Assembly: GCA_023665085.1 (NCBI GenBank)
Contig: JAMPEQ010000013.1
Span: 1-64,000, forward strand
Length of the DNA stretch: 64,000 nucleotides
Direction of reading: 5' to 3'
DNA from: Bacteroides sp.
GTDB taxonomy: Bacteria > Bacillota > Clostridia > Oscillospirales > Acutalibacteraceae
The position numbers and the translations under genes were made by a program. A model generated the notes under the pieces. That model had not been told where the DNA came from, did no database searches, and saw nothing but the letters and a program-made list of their open reading frames with translations. Positions 51,907-60,298 of this stretch are shown here, piece by piece; position 1 is the first letter of the stretch, and each line of letters opens with the position of its first letter.

Positions 51907-52634
51907 ACAATTTTAAGAAGATATTCCATAGATATACTTAGAATAATTATCGTCAGGGTTATAGCGAAAACCTGTTCATAGTCAATGTCTGTTTTGGCAT
52001 GTGAAAGCAGTGCTCCAAGTGTTTTGGAGGGGCTTGTTATGATTTCGGCTGCAACTCCTGCTTTCCATGCAATTCCTAATCCTGTTATACATCCTGTTCT
52101 TAGTTGAGGCAATACAAAGGGGAGTTTGATTTTAGCTATTATATTCAGATTTGGCATATTGTAAACTCGTGCCATTTCGACAATATCATTGTCTATTGAT
52201 GAAAGTCCTGCATCAACATGACTCCATATGATTGGAAGCACCATTAAAAATGAAATGAACGAAGGAAGTATTCCTGCAGGTATCCATAACCATGCAACTA
52301 TTATAAATGCAGCCACAGGAACAGCACGTACCATATGAAGAATCGGCGATGACAAACGCTTGAAAAAGTTTGAATGTCCTGCCAGAAGTCCACAAACCGT
52401 GCCGATAATTACAGCTGTTAAAAATCCAAAAATAATATTTAACAGGCTTTTTGCAATAACTGCCCAGAAATCAGGTCTTGTGCAATTTTCGGCAAAAGCT
52501 CTTACGGTTGCCAGAGGCAATGGTATTTTTAGTAATAACTTTTGATTAGAGAAAGATGCTCCGAATTGCCAAAAGATTATCCAAAATACAATTGAACCTG
52601 CAGTAAGGAAAAAATTTTTGATTTTTTCATTCAT
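51885..52634 (-). CDS. ABC transporter permease (SsuC/TauC-like)
   Basis: 249 aa, about six membrane helices. The cytoplasmic loop that touches the ATPase is present (EMARVYNMPNLNIIAKIKLP, the EAA motif region). ATG is 8 nt before the end of the binding-protein gene's stop region. Imports the ligand delivered by the lipoprotein at 52643; sulfonate, nitrate, thiamine-precursor and similar small organics are the family range. Confidence 0.88.
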   Translation of the reverse strand: MNEKIKNFFLTAGSIVFWIIFWQFGASFSNQKLLLKIPLPLATVRAFAENCTRPDFWAVIAKSLLNIIFGFLTAVIIGTVCGLLAGHSNFFKRLSSPILHMVRAVPVAAFIIVAWLWIPAGILPSFISFLMVLPIIWSHVDAGLSSIDNDIVEMARVYNMPNLNIIAKIKLPFVLPQLRTGCITGLGIAWKAGVAAEIITSPSKTLGALLSHAKTDIDYEQVFAITLTIIILSISMEYLLKIVWKEQKR

Positions 52635-52642
52635 ATTAATTT

Positions 52643-53614
52643 TTAATACCAGAAATCGTCACCGGGCAATTTACCGCCAACGGATTTAGGATCAGCATTA
52701 TAAAGCACTGTAAGATATCCTGTAAGCTGATTTTTCATTTCATCGCCGGTAATAAAGCATATGTTACAATTAGGAATTGCAACCTTAGCAATTTCCTTAG
52801 AAGCTACAATACCATATTTTTCACAGAGAGCTGCAGTGCCCTCAATATCCTGTACAGCAGTATTTACGGATTTTTCATAGTCTTCAAGGAAGGATTTGAC
52901 TGCATCAGGATTTTCATTTAAGAATTCAGTGCGTACCACAATGCATCCCATCATCAGTGATGAATCATCTGCGACTTTATTCCATTCAGCTGATAAATCG
53001 AGTCCGTTATCGGCAATCTGATATTTTGCTTTGATAGAGGAAGCTACAGGCTGGGGTGCGATAATAACTGCTTCAGGATTAGTTGCCCAAACCGGAACTA
53101 ATTCACTGCCCTCTGCTTTATATTCAATTCTGACATCTTTCTGAGTGTCAATACCATTTTCGTTCAGAAGATAATTGATAATGTATTCAGGATTAGCACC
53201 CTGTCCTGTTGTATAAATGGTTCTGCCTTTTAAATCAGCAATAGAGTTAATTGCAGCTCCTTTGTTATTCAGTGCAAATAAAACACCCATAGTATTAACG
53301 GCAAGAATTTTAATTCCACCATTTGTTTTATTATAAAGACTGGAAGCCATATTGGTTGCAACAGCAGCTATGTCTGCTTCACCTGTTGATATTTTTGAAA
53401 CAATCTCATCAGGCGCAGCAGCTACTGTGAAATTATATTTTTCATTGCCCTCACCGTTTTCAGCTGCGTTCATCATTTGAACAGCACCAATGCCAGTAGG
53501 ACCATTTATAACATATGCATTGATGTTTACAGGCTCTTTGTTTTCAGCTGCACAACCTGCAAAGGAACATATTATGATTACCGCTGTCAATAAAATACTT
53601 AAAACTTTTTTCAT
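52643..53614 (-). CDS. ABC transporter substrate-binding lipoprotein (SsuA/NMT1-like)
   Basis: 323 aa. Signal peptide with lipobox (AVIIICSFAGC, Cys21), so anchored outside the membrane. The body has the periplasmic-binding fold of the SsuA/THI5 group: YVINGPTGIGAVQMM, TGEADIAAVATNMAS and GRTIYTTGQGANPEYIINYL. The ligand cannot be told. Adjacent to and overlapping the end of the regulator gene by one base. Confidence 0.88.
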   Translation of the reverse strand: MKKVLSILLTAVIIICSFAGCAAENKEPVNINAYVINGPTGIGAVQMMNAAENGEGNEKYNFTVAAAPDEIVSKISTGEADIAAVATNMASSLYNKTNGGIKILAVNTMGVLFALNNKGAAINSIADLKGRTIYTTGQGANPEYIINYLLNENGIDTQKDVRIEYKAEGSELVPVWATNPEAVIIAPQPVASSIKAKYQIADNGLDLSAEWNKVADDSSLMMGCIVVRTEFLNENPDAVKSFLEDYEKSVNTAVQDIEGTAALCEKYGIVASKEIAKVAIPNCNICFITGDEMKNQLTGYLTVLYNADPKSVGGKLPGDDFWY

Positions 53615-54225
53615 TATTCTTTCACCCTTATCTTTTTATTATGTCTTTCAACAAGACCGCAGTCAATAAGTTCATCCATAGCTCTGTACAAGCTGGTTCT
53701 GCCCATTGAGTTTAGTCTTGCCAGTGATGACATGTCGTTAATTTCTACAAGATTGTCTTCATTCATATTGTTGCGAAGATATAAATACAGCTTAGATGCT
53801 CCACCCTTGCAGGTATAAAGCTTAATCTTTTGATTCAGATATCTTATGCGTCCCGTAAGAAAGGCAATGTAATTCAGTGAGACAGATGGATATTTTGAAA
53901 ACATATGATTCAGCTCAGCTTCGGAAATAAACTGAATTATACAGTCAGTTTTCGCGATAATATCACTTATATACTTTTCTTCCTCGCAAAAGATTGAAGC
54001 AACACCGAACATATCTCCTTCAGTAAAATTCTTTTTAAGAACATTATCCGAAACAGCTTCGCATTTTCCGCTTAAAAGAATACCGATTGCCTTTTCAAAA
54101 AAGTCAGAATTATAAATAACCTCGCCCTTTGAAAAGGTCCTGACAGCTGACAGTTTTGAAAGTATATTATTTTTTTCAGTCTTGCTTAATCCGTCAAATA
54201 AAAACAAATCCTCTATGTTATACAT
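53614..54225 (-). CDS. Crp/Fnr-family transcription regulator
   Basis: 203 aa from ATG 54225 (GGTGACTGTT ahead). cNMP-binding-type beta barrel in residues 5-120 (ILLSGKCEAVS, EGDMFGVASIFCEE), dimer helix, and a C-terminal winged HTH (DMSSLARLNSMGRTSLYRAM). No cysteine cluster for an Fe-S sensor in the N-terminus. It is the first gene of the transporter operon and has a perfect palindromic site at its own promoter, so it probably regulates itself. Confidence 0.87.
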   Translation of the reverse strand: MYNIEDLFLFDGLSKTEKNNILSKLSAVRTFSKGEVIYNSDFFEKAIGILLSGKCEAVSDNVLKKNFTEGDMFGVASIFCEEEKYISDIIAKTDCIIQFISEAELNHMFSKYPSVSLNYIAFLTGRIRYLNQKIKLYTCKGGASKLYLYLRNNMNEDNLVEINDMSSLARLNSMGRTSLYRAMDELIDCGLVERHNKKIRVKE

Positions 54226-54240
54226 AACAGTCACCTAATC

Positions 54241-54290
54241 TGTTCCAAATGGAACACTTTTATTATATTGCTTTTTTATCAGTTTGTCAA
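54241..54290 (-). promoter_or_regulatory. Consensus promoter and palindromic operator of the regulator-transporter operon
   Basis: On the minus strand TTGACA (54285-54290), 17 nt, TATAAT (54262-54267). TGTTCCA-AA-TGGAACA (54241-54256) is a perfect 7+7 palindrome right at the expected start of transcription, fitting repression by the Crp-like protein encoded next. Confidence 0.8.
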
Positions 54291-54296
54291 GAAATA

Positions 54297-54356
54297 AAAG
54301 GAACTGTCTTGTAAAGCTGTGCTGTGATGCCTCAGCTGAAAAGACAATTCCTTTTT
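54297..54356. terminator. Terminator of the hnd operon
   Basis: Outer stem AAAGGAACTGTCTT / AAGACAATTCCTTT with one mismatch, inner AGCTG/CAGCT, 30 nt after the hydrogenase stop in the minus direction. Confidence 0.8.
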
Positions 54357-54385
54357 GTTAACTTAATATTAAATTGGATTTATAT

Positions 54386-56140
54386 TTATATATCATATTT
54401 TTTACGCGGAGTATATGATGTGTGTAAATCATGGTGTGCCTTATGGCCACCGAAACCGTCATACCACTCACTGTAAAGAGTTTTTACAACAGGGGACTCA
54501 TGTGACATACGAAGAGTCATTGATTTGTCCTGATCGTAAAGAGCTTTTGCTCTCAATGCCTTTAAATCAACAGTATCACGGATGTACTGTGGCTGAATCG
54601 GCTGACCGCCGCCGTTTACACATCCGCCGGGACAGCCCATAATTTCAATGAAGCCCCAGCCATCAGGATTGCCTGCCTTAAGTTTGTCCATAACAACCTT
54701 TGCAGCAGCTGCACCTGAAGCAACGGCAATTTTGAGTTCTGTGCCTGCAAGGTTAACAGATGTTTCCTTAAGTCCTTTTGTACCGCGTACCTCTTCAAGC
54801 TCAATTGGTTCTGTAGCACCATTAAGCCAAGCGTTAGCAGTTCTTACAGCGGCCTCCATAACACCGCCGGTAGCACCGAAAATTACAGCTGCACCGGTAT
54901 CATCACCAAGAGGATTGTCAAATTCTTCATCAGGAAGAGCAGCAAAATTAATTCCGAATCTATTAAACATTCGGCTGATTTCTCTTGTAGTCAATGCGAT
55001 ATCAACATCAGGTACACCTGCTGCAGACTGGTCATCTCTGCCTATTTCAAATTTCTTTGCAGTACAAGGCATAACAGAAACGCTGACAATATTTTTAGGA
55101 TCAATTCCCATTTTTTCAGCATAATAAGTTTTAATAACTGCACCGGCCATCTGCTGTGGTGATTTGCAGGTTGAAAGATGCTCAATTAAATCAGGATAAT
55201 ATAATTCACAGAATTTAACCCAACCCGGTGAGCAGGAAGTAATCATAGGCAGTGTACCGCCGTTTTTGATACGTTCAACAAGTTCGTTTGCTTCTTCAAC
55301 AATTGTGAGGTCAGCTGCAAAGTCAGTGTCAAATACCTTGTCAAAGCCGAGTCTGTGAAGTGCTGCAACCATCTTTCCTTCACAATTTGTACCTACAGGC
55401 ATACCAAAACATTCGCCGATTGTTGCACGGATTGACGGAGCAGTTTGAACAACAACGTGCTTTTCAGGATCAGCAAGTGCAGCCCATACCTTATAAGTAT
55501 CATCCTTTTCTGTCAGAGCACCTGTAGGACATACAACAGTACACTGACCGCAGGAAATACAAGGTGTCTGATTAAGCGGCAGATTGAACGGCTGACCGAT
55601 TGAAGTGTCCATTCCTCTGTCATTTGGTCCGATAACACTTACAAACTGCTGTTCACAGGCTGCAACACAGCGGCGGCAGAGAATGCATTTGTTATTATCT
55701 CTGATCAAATGTGCTGTGCTGATATCCTTTTCATAGTGAGGCTTTTCACCGTCAAATCTTGAATGGTCAACGCCGTAATCAAAGCAAAGCTTTTGAAGCT
55801 CACAGTTTGTTGAACGAACACAGGAAAGACAGTTTTTATCATGAACAGACAAAATGAGTTCAAGTGTTGTTCTTCTGTATTTTTGAATTTTTTCAGTATT
55901 TGTAAGAACCTCCATACCCTCTGAAACAGGATATACACAAGAGGTAACGATTTTAAAGCCTCTGCCTTCGTTTGCCTCAACAATACACATACGGCAAGCA
56001 CCTATTTCATTAATATCCTTCATATAGCACAGTGTAGGAATTTCAATACCTGTATGGCGTGCAGCATCAAGAATAGTTGAGCCTTCAGGTGCTTTTACAG
56101 GCATACCGTTAATTTTTAAATTTATCATTTTCTTTTCCAT
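54386..56140 (-). CDS. hndD: [FeFe] hydrogenase catalytic subunit (HndD/HydA)
   Basis: 584 aa. In order: plant-type [2Fe-2S] domain (CYMKDINEIGACRMC), His-ligated [4Fe-4S] region (HDKNCLSCVRSTNC), two [4Fe-4S] (CILCRRCVAACEQ, CISCGQCTVVCPTGAL), then the H-cluster motifs L1 TSCSPGWVKFCE, L2 MPCTAKKFEIGR and L3 MGCPGGCVNGGGQP. Forms H2 from electrons of NAD(P)H and/or ferredoxin with HndA-C. ATG follows AAGGAGGATGAGCTGAA. Intact, with all expected ligands. Confidence 0.95.
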   Translation of the reverse strand: MEKKMINLKINGMPVKAPEGSTILDAARHTGIEIPTLCYMKDINEIGACRMCIVEANEGRGFKIVTSCVYPVSEGMEVLTNTEKIQKYRRTTLELILSVHDKNCLSCVRSTNCELQKLCFDYGVDHSRFDGEKPHYEKDISTAHLIRDNNKCILCRRCVAACEQQFVSVIGPNDRGMDTSIGQPFNLPLNQTPCISCGQCTVVCPTGALTEKDDTYKVWAALADPEKHVVVQTAPSIRATIGECFGMPVGTNCEGKMVAALHRLGFDKVFDTDFAADLTIVEEANELVERIKNGGTLPMITSCSPGWVKFCELYYPDLIEHLSTCKSPQQMAGAVIKTYYAEKMGIDPKNIVSVSVMPCTAKKFEIGRDDQSAAGVPDVDIALTTREISRMFNRFGINFAALPDEEFDNPLGDDTGAAVIFGATGGVMEAAVRTANAWLNGATEPIELEEVRGTKGLKETSVNLAGTELKIAVASGAAAAKVVMDKLKAGNPDGWGFIEIMGCPGGCVNGGGQPIQPQYIRDTVDLKALRAKALYDQDKSMTLRMSHESPVVKTLYSEWYDGFGGHKAHHDLHTSYTPRKKYDI

Positions 56141-56155
56141 TTCAGCTCATCCTCC

Positions 56156-57976
56156 TTATCGCTTATCAATTGCTTTGAGTCGGCAGTTTGCAATACAAGC
56201 ACCGCATTTAATACATTTTTCTGCGTTTATTTCATAAGATGAAAGCTTATGATTTGGTGCAGTATAATCTGTAGGGAATATTGCACCTACAGGACAGTTT
56301 CTTGCGCACATACCGCAGCCGACACACTTATCCTTGTCGATAACAAATGTAAGCAGGTTTTTACATACGCCTGCAGGGCATTTTTTGTTCTGTACATGTG
56401 CAATATATTCATCGCGGAAGAATTTTAATGTTGCAAGAACAGGGTTAGGCGCTGTCTGACCAAGACCGCACTGTGCGTTTGCCTTAATGTAATAGCAAAG
56501 CTCCTCAAGCTTGTCAATGTCTTCCATAGTGCCTTTTCCGGAAGTGATTTTTTCAAGCATTTCAAGAAGTCTCTTTGTACCTACACGGCAAGGTGTACAT
56601 TTTCCGCAGGATTCATCAACTGTAAATTCAAGAAAGAACTTAGCAATGTCAACCATACAGGTATCTTCATCCATAACAATAAGTCCGCCTGAACCCATCA
56701 TACATCCGATAGCAACAAGGTTGTCATAATCAATCTCCGTATCCATAAGAGATGCAGGAATACATCCGCCTGAAGGACCGCCGGTCTGAGCTGCCTTGAA
56801 TTTCTTGCCATTAGGGATACCGCCGCCGATATCCTCAATTATTTGACGGAGTGTTGTACCCATAGGAACCTCAACAAGTCCTGTATGCTTTATCTTACCG
56901 CCGAGAGCAAATACTTTTGTTCCCTTTGATTTCTCTGTACCGATTGATGAAAACCACTCAGCACCGTTAAGGATAATCTGAGGAACATTTGCAAATGTTT
57001 CAACATTATTTTCAACTGTCGGTGAATCATAAAGTCCCTTAACAGCAGGGTATGGAGGTCTTGGACGCGGCTCACCTCTGTTGCCCTCAATAGAGGTCAT
57101 AAGAGCTGTTTCTTCACCGCATACAAACGCACCTGCACCGAGTCTTATTTCAATATCAAAATCAAATCCTGAGCTGAAAATATTTTTACCAAGCAATCCG
57201 TATTCGCGTGCCTGATCTATTGCAATCTGCAAACGATTAACAGCAATCGGATATTCTGCACGAACATACACATAACCCTTTGTTGCACCGATTGCATAGC
57301 CTGCAATTGCCATTGCCTCAATAACACAGTGAGGATCGCCTTCAAGAACTGAACGATCCATAAATGCACCCGGATCACCCTCGTCGGCATTGCAGACAAC
57401 ATATTTCTGAGGTGCCTTGTTAGGTGCGCAAAGTGCCCATTTAAAGCCGGTTGGGAATCCGCCGCCGCCACGACCTCTTAAGCCTGAATCTGAAATACAT
57501 TTTATAACCTCATCAGAGGTCATTGTTGTAAGTGCCTTATTAAGAGCCTGATAACCATCTCTTGCTATGTACTCATTAATATTTTCAGGATCAATAACAC
57601 CGCAGTTTCTGAGAACAATTCTGTTTTGAGAGCGGTAAAATGCAGTTTCTTTTAAAGTTACATATTTAGGATTCTTTGGCTGAATTTTTCCTGTATCAGC
57701 ATAAACAAGTCTTTCAACAATATGACCTTTAAGAAGATGTGATTCAACTATTTCCTCAACATCCTCAGGTTTTACCTGACTGTAGAATGTTCCGTCAGGG
57801 TAAACAATTACAACGGGACCGAGAGCACAAAGACCAAAACAGCCTGTCTGAACCAGCTTTACTTCCTCCTCAAGTCCGTATGATTTGATTAGCTCTTTAA
57901 AGGCTTCCTGAACCTTTTTACTGCCTGAAGAGGTACAGCCTGTACCGCCACAGATCATTACATGTGTACGAATCAT
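56156..57976 (-). CDS. hndC: Hydrogenase NAD(P)H/FMN subunit (HndC/HydB, NuoF-like)
   Basis: 606 aa. N-terminal thioredoxin-like [2Fe-2S] domain (CGGTGCTSSG ... GCFGLCALGP), NuoF core with the nucleotide-binding GLRGRGGGGFPTGFKW and FMN-binding NADEGDPGAFMDRS, [4Fe-4S] ESCGKCTPCRVGT, and a C-terminal 2[4Fe-4S] ferredoxin (CVGCGMCARNCPVGAI, CIKCGACIANC). Passes electrons between NAD(P)H and the hydrogenase; homologues in bifurcating enzymes have the same layout. ATG overlaps the hndB stop by 4 nt. Confidence 0.95.
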   Translation of the reverse strand: MIRTHVMICGGTGCTSSGSKKVQEAFKELIKSYGLEEEVKLVQTGCFGLCALGPVVIVYPDGTFYSQVKPEDVEEIVESHLLKGHIVERLVYADTGKIQPKNPKYVTLKETAFYRSQNRIVLRNCGVIDPENINEYIARDGYQALNKALTTMTSDEVIKCISDSGLRGRGGGGFPTGFKWALCAPNKAPQKYVVCNADEGDPGAFMDRSVLEGDPHCVIEAMAIAGYAIGATKGYVYVRAEYPIAVNRLQIAIDQAREYGLLGKNIFSSGFDFDIEIRLGAGAFVCGEETALMTSIEGNRGEPRPRPPYPAVKGLYDSPTVENNVETFANVPQIILNGAEWFSSIGTEKSKGTKVFALGGKIKHTGLVEVPMGTTLRQIIEDIGGGIPNGKKFKAAQTGGPSGGCIPASLMDTEIDYDNLVAIGCMMGSGGLIVMDEDTCMVDIAKFFLEFTVDESCGKCTPCRVGTKRLLEMLEKITSGKGTMEDIDKLEELCYYIKANAQCGLGQTAPNPVLATLKFFRDEYIAHVQNKKCPAGVCKNLLTFVIDKDKCVGCGMCARNCPVGAIFPTDYTAPNHKLSSYEINAEKCIKCGACIANCRLKAIDKR

Positions 57977-58359
57977 ACTTTATCCTCCTCAACTTGTTCT
58001 TCTTTTAAAAGATATTCGTCAATTATTTTGCCGTTGATGATATGCTCATCAATAATATGCTGTGCCATTTCAGATGTGACATTTGAATAAACCGCAGTTT
58101 TGACACCGTCTTCAATAATTTTAACTACAGGGTTATGGTCAACCTTACTAACTCTGGCCTCCTGAGTAACAATAACCTTTCCGCTCAAACCTTCGTCCTC
58201 AACGCGTTTAACGATTGTTTTGAGAATATCACGTGCGCCTGAAACCAGACCGCTGTTTCCCATTCCGACAATAATGCGAACTTCATAATCGCTTGTGCGT
58301 ATGGTTACATCACTTGCATATTTATCTTTAATAGCATTAAGCTCATCCAATGATTTCAT
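57973..58359 (-). CDS. hndB: HndB-like thioredoxin-fold subunit without cysteines
   Basis: 128 aa. The fold is recognisable (VRIIVGMGNSGLVSGARDIL, then VIVTQEARVSKVDHNPVVKI), but where homologues have the four [2Fe-2S] cysteines (G-T-C-G and T-G-C-x-G-L-C) this protein has Asn/Ser and Ala/Ser/Val, and it has no cysteine at all. It may now be a structural subunit. ATG after AAAGGAACACAGTAT. Order hndA-B-C-D is kept. Confidence 0.85.
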   Translation of the reverse strand: MKSLDELNAIKDKYASDVTIRTSDYEVRIIVGMGNSGLVSGARDILKTIVKRVEDEGLSGKVIVTQEARVSKVDHNPVVKIIEDGVKTAVYSNVTSEMAQHIIDEHIINGKIIDEYLLKEEQVEEDKV

Positions 58360-58391
58360 ATACTGTGTTCCTTTCTTAGTATCTGTTTTAA

Positions 58392-58886
58392 TTATTCATA
58401 TTTAGCAAGTATACCGTCAATGTCATCAGCGGTAAGCTTGCCGTAAACATCATCATTTACTGTTAATACAGGTCCCAGACCGCATGCACCGATACATCTG
58501 CACGCGGTAATAGAATATTTACCGTCAGGTGTGCATTCATCTATTCCTATTCCGAGTTTCTCAGTAAGAGCATCTAAAAGAGTCTGTGAGCCTTTAACAT
58601 AGCAGGCAGTTCCCATGCAAACAGAAATATTATATTTGCCCTTAGGTGACAATGAAAACTGTGCATAAAATGTTGCTACACCATACACCTTTTCCAATGG
58701 GACATCCATACCTTCGGCAATCATATTCTGTACTTCAATAGGAAGATAACCGTATATTTCCTGTGCTTCTTGCATAACAGCCATTAACCGACTTTTATCA
58801 TCCTTATTTGCTTCAATAACAGCGTCGAGCTTTTTCTTTTGCTCTTCTGTACCGTTAAAAGGAAGCTTGCTAATCTTTTTTTGCAT
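58392..58886 (-). CDS. hndA: Hydrogenase NuoE-like [2Fe-2S] subunit (HndA/HydC)
   Basis: 164 aa. Helical N-terminus (LMAVMQEAQEIYGYLPIEVQ), then thioredoxin-like domain with VCMGTACYVKGSQ and ACRCIGACGLGP, the four ligands of the NuoE [2Fe-2S] centre. First gene of the operon; GGAGGATTATTT before ATG. It relays electrons with HndC. Confidence 0.93.
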   Translation of the reverse strand: MQKKISKLPFNGTEEQKKKLDAVIEANKDDKSRLMAVMQEAQEIYGYLPIEVQNMIAEGMDVPLEKVYGVATFYAQFSLSPKGKYNISVCMGTACYVKGSQTLLDALTEKLGIGIDECTPDGKYSITACRCIGACGLGPVLTVNDDVYGKLTADDIDGILAKYE

Positions 58887-59107
58887 AAATAATCCTCCTG
58901 AATTTTAATTTGTTATTAATATTTATATATAAGCGGAATTTTAGGTAAAATAATCATATCATACTTTTGACAAAAAATAAACAAATTTTTTTCAATTGGA
59001 ATAATTTTTTAAGGTAAATTGCTAAATAAGTGTCAATTTTGTAATTTATTGTATTTTGATAATAGGGACAAGCTGCTTTTGCATAAATTTCGTTGAGGCG
59101 AATTTCT
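58887..59107. other. Intergenic region between hnd operon and recombination module
   Basis: AT-rich leader of hndA (minus strand), no clear consensus promoter seen. From 59062 the plus strand is nearly identical to 49291 onward (ATAGGGACAAG, then GCTTTTGCATAAATTTCGTT), marking the start of the LSR module homology. Confidence 0.5.
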
Positions 59108-59272
59108 ATGAAAACGAAAGTTATTCTGGAAAGTCAAAACGAATATGCAAAGCAGGAAAACAAAGAATTTGAAAAACAGTATATAATAGCAGTGCTGATT
59201 GCGCTTTTGGAAGATAAAAAAATCAGCAGAGCACAGTATGATGAGTGTAAAAGACGATTGAAAATGGAATAA
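59108..59272 (+). CDS. 54-aa SHOCT-like small protein (B2 copy)
   Basis: Near-identical to the gene at 49337 (few substitutions, such as Met-Arg to Ile-Ile in the middle). Both have the same leader bases and end. In B2 the peptidase gene has been inserted between this gene and the LSR, whereas in B1 only 115 nt separate them. Confidence 0.7.
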   Translation: MKTKVILESQNEYAKQENKEFEKQYIIAVLIALLEDKKISRAQYDECKRRLKME

Positions 59273-59304
59273 AAATACAGCCACTGAAAAGAGGCTGTAA
59301 AGTG

Positions 59305-60138
59305 TTATTTATTTGTGAATATATAAAAATGCTTAAGAACAGTGTTTAATTTCATAGAAGCAATTTCTTGTAATGAATAATCATTCATAAGAAATCTGAT
59401 GAAAGCAGTGCCAAGATAGTAACCAACATCAGAATGATTCATAAAACTGCACCAATCACCGAAAAAATCCTGAACATTTTTCGTGTTCTTAATTCTTTTA
59501 AGATATTCGGTTTTGATTAATTTTTCATTATCTTTGCACCAATCAAGCCAGCCATCAATATCCTGATGATAGCGATTAACATCATCACAAAGAGTTTGCT
59601 CAAATACCATTGCAATACCTTCTCGGTAAAGTTGCCTAATACTTTTCTCTTTTTTAGTAATGATAATATTTTTATGTTCAAAAAGTGAGTGGTATACGTG
59701 ACCTAGTTCATGATAAATAAGAGCTTGCATATAACTTTCACTGCACCACCCAAGTTCAACAACTTTTTCAAGTCCGATTAGAACAACCTTTTGATTGTTG
59801 ATCGTTGTTTCCCAGCCTGCACCATTGCCCAAACCTAAATACAAAATTATTGTAACATTTAAATCAACATTGAATTGATTTTTGATTTCATCAGACAGAT
59901 TTTTTGTTGCATTAATAAATGATTGATGTGCTGTTTCAGCTATTTTAAAGTTTTTTGGTACATCATTAAGAATTTTATAAACTTTATCTTTATATTCGGC
60001 AACTCTTGAAAAATCATTTTCGACTTTATCTTTTAATCCTGGAAATACAGAATCAGCATAATTATCCCATAATGCTTTATCGAAAACACCATTTTTATAA
60101 ACTTTAGAAATATCGTTAAAAGTATCAATTATTTTCAA
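59305..60138 (-). CDS. Zinc metallopeptidase-like protein (HExxH), DUF2268-like
   Basis: 277 aa from TTG 60138 (GAGGTGATAATC ahead). Contains YHELGHVYHSLF near residue 145, with the zinc-binding HExxH, and a downstream Glu in LYREGIAMVFEQTL as third ligand, as in the DUF2268/peptidase M-type group. Cytoplasmic, no signal peptide. It sits as an opposite-strand insertion within the LSR module of B2, a cargo gene. Substrate unknown. Confidence 0.82.
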   Translation of the reverse strand: MKIIDTFNDISKVYKNGVFDKALWDNYADSVFPGLKDKVENDFSRVAEYKDKVYKILNDVPKNFKIAETAHQSFINATKNLSDEIKNQFNVDLNVTIILYLGLGNGAGWETTINNQKVVLIGLEKVVELGWCSESYMQALIYHELGHVYHSLFEHKNIIITKKEKSIRQLYREGIAMVFEQTLCDDVNRYHQDIDGWLDWCKDNEKLIKTEYLKRIKNTKNVQDFFGDWCSFMNHSDVGYYLGTAFIRFLMNDYSLQEIASMKLNTVLKHFYIFTNK

Positions 60139-60204
60139 GATTATCACCTCACAATTACAGTATATCATAGCTAAATATTTAATCAAAGAATTTTTTATAA
60201 AAGC

Positions 60205-60277
60205 TGGATATTTGAAACATTCTATGTATACTGTGTGTCAGAAAAAAGTCAGATACCTGTTTATATGCAAGTATCTG
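60205..60277 (+). promoter_or_regulatory. LSR promoter and copy-specific leader hairpin (B2)
   Basis: TGGATA (60205-60210), 16 nt, TATACT (60227-60232). Leader hairpin CAGATAC / GTATCTG (60250-60277) before AAAGGAG. Promoter and ribosome site match B1; the stem does not. Confidence 0.6.
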
Positions 60278-60298
60278 CTAAAGGAAAGGAGTAAAAAT

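Noticed and set aside
51247-58886. Transporter and hydrogenase genes as ordinary chromosomal DNA between two insertions
   Set aside because: The ACCT-N9-ACACAATTG left-end motif at 51243 and colinear cotJC flanks favour element cargo, though misassembly remains possible.
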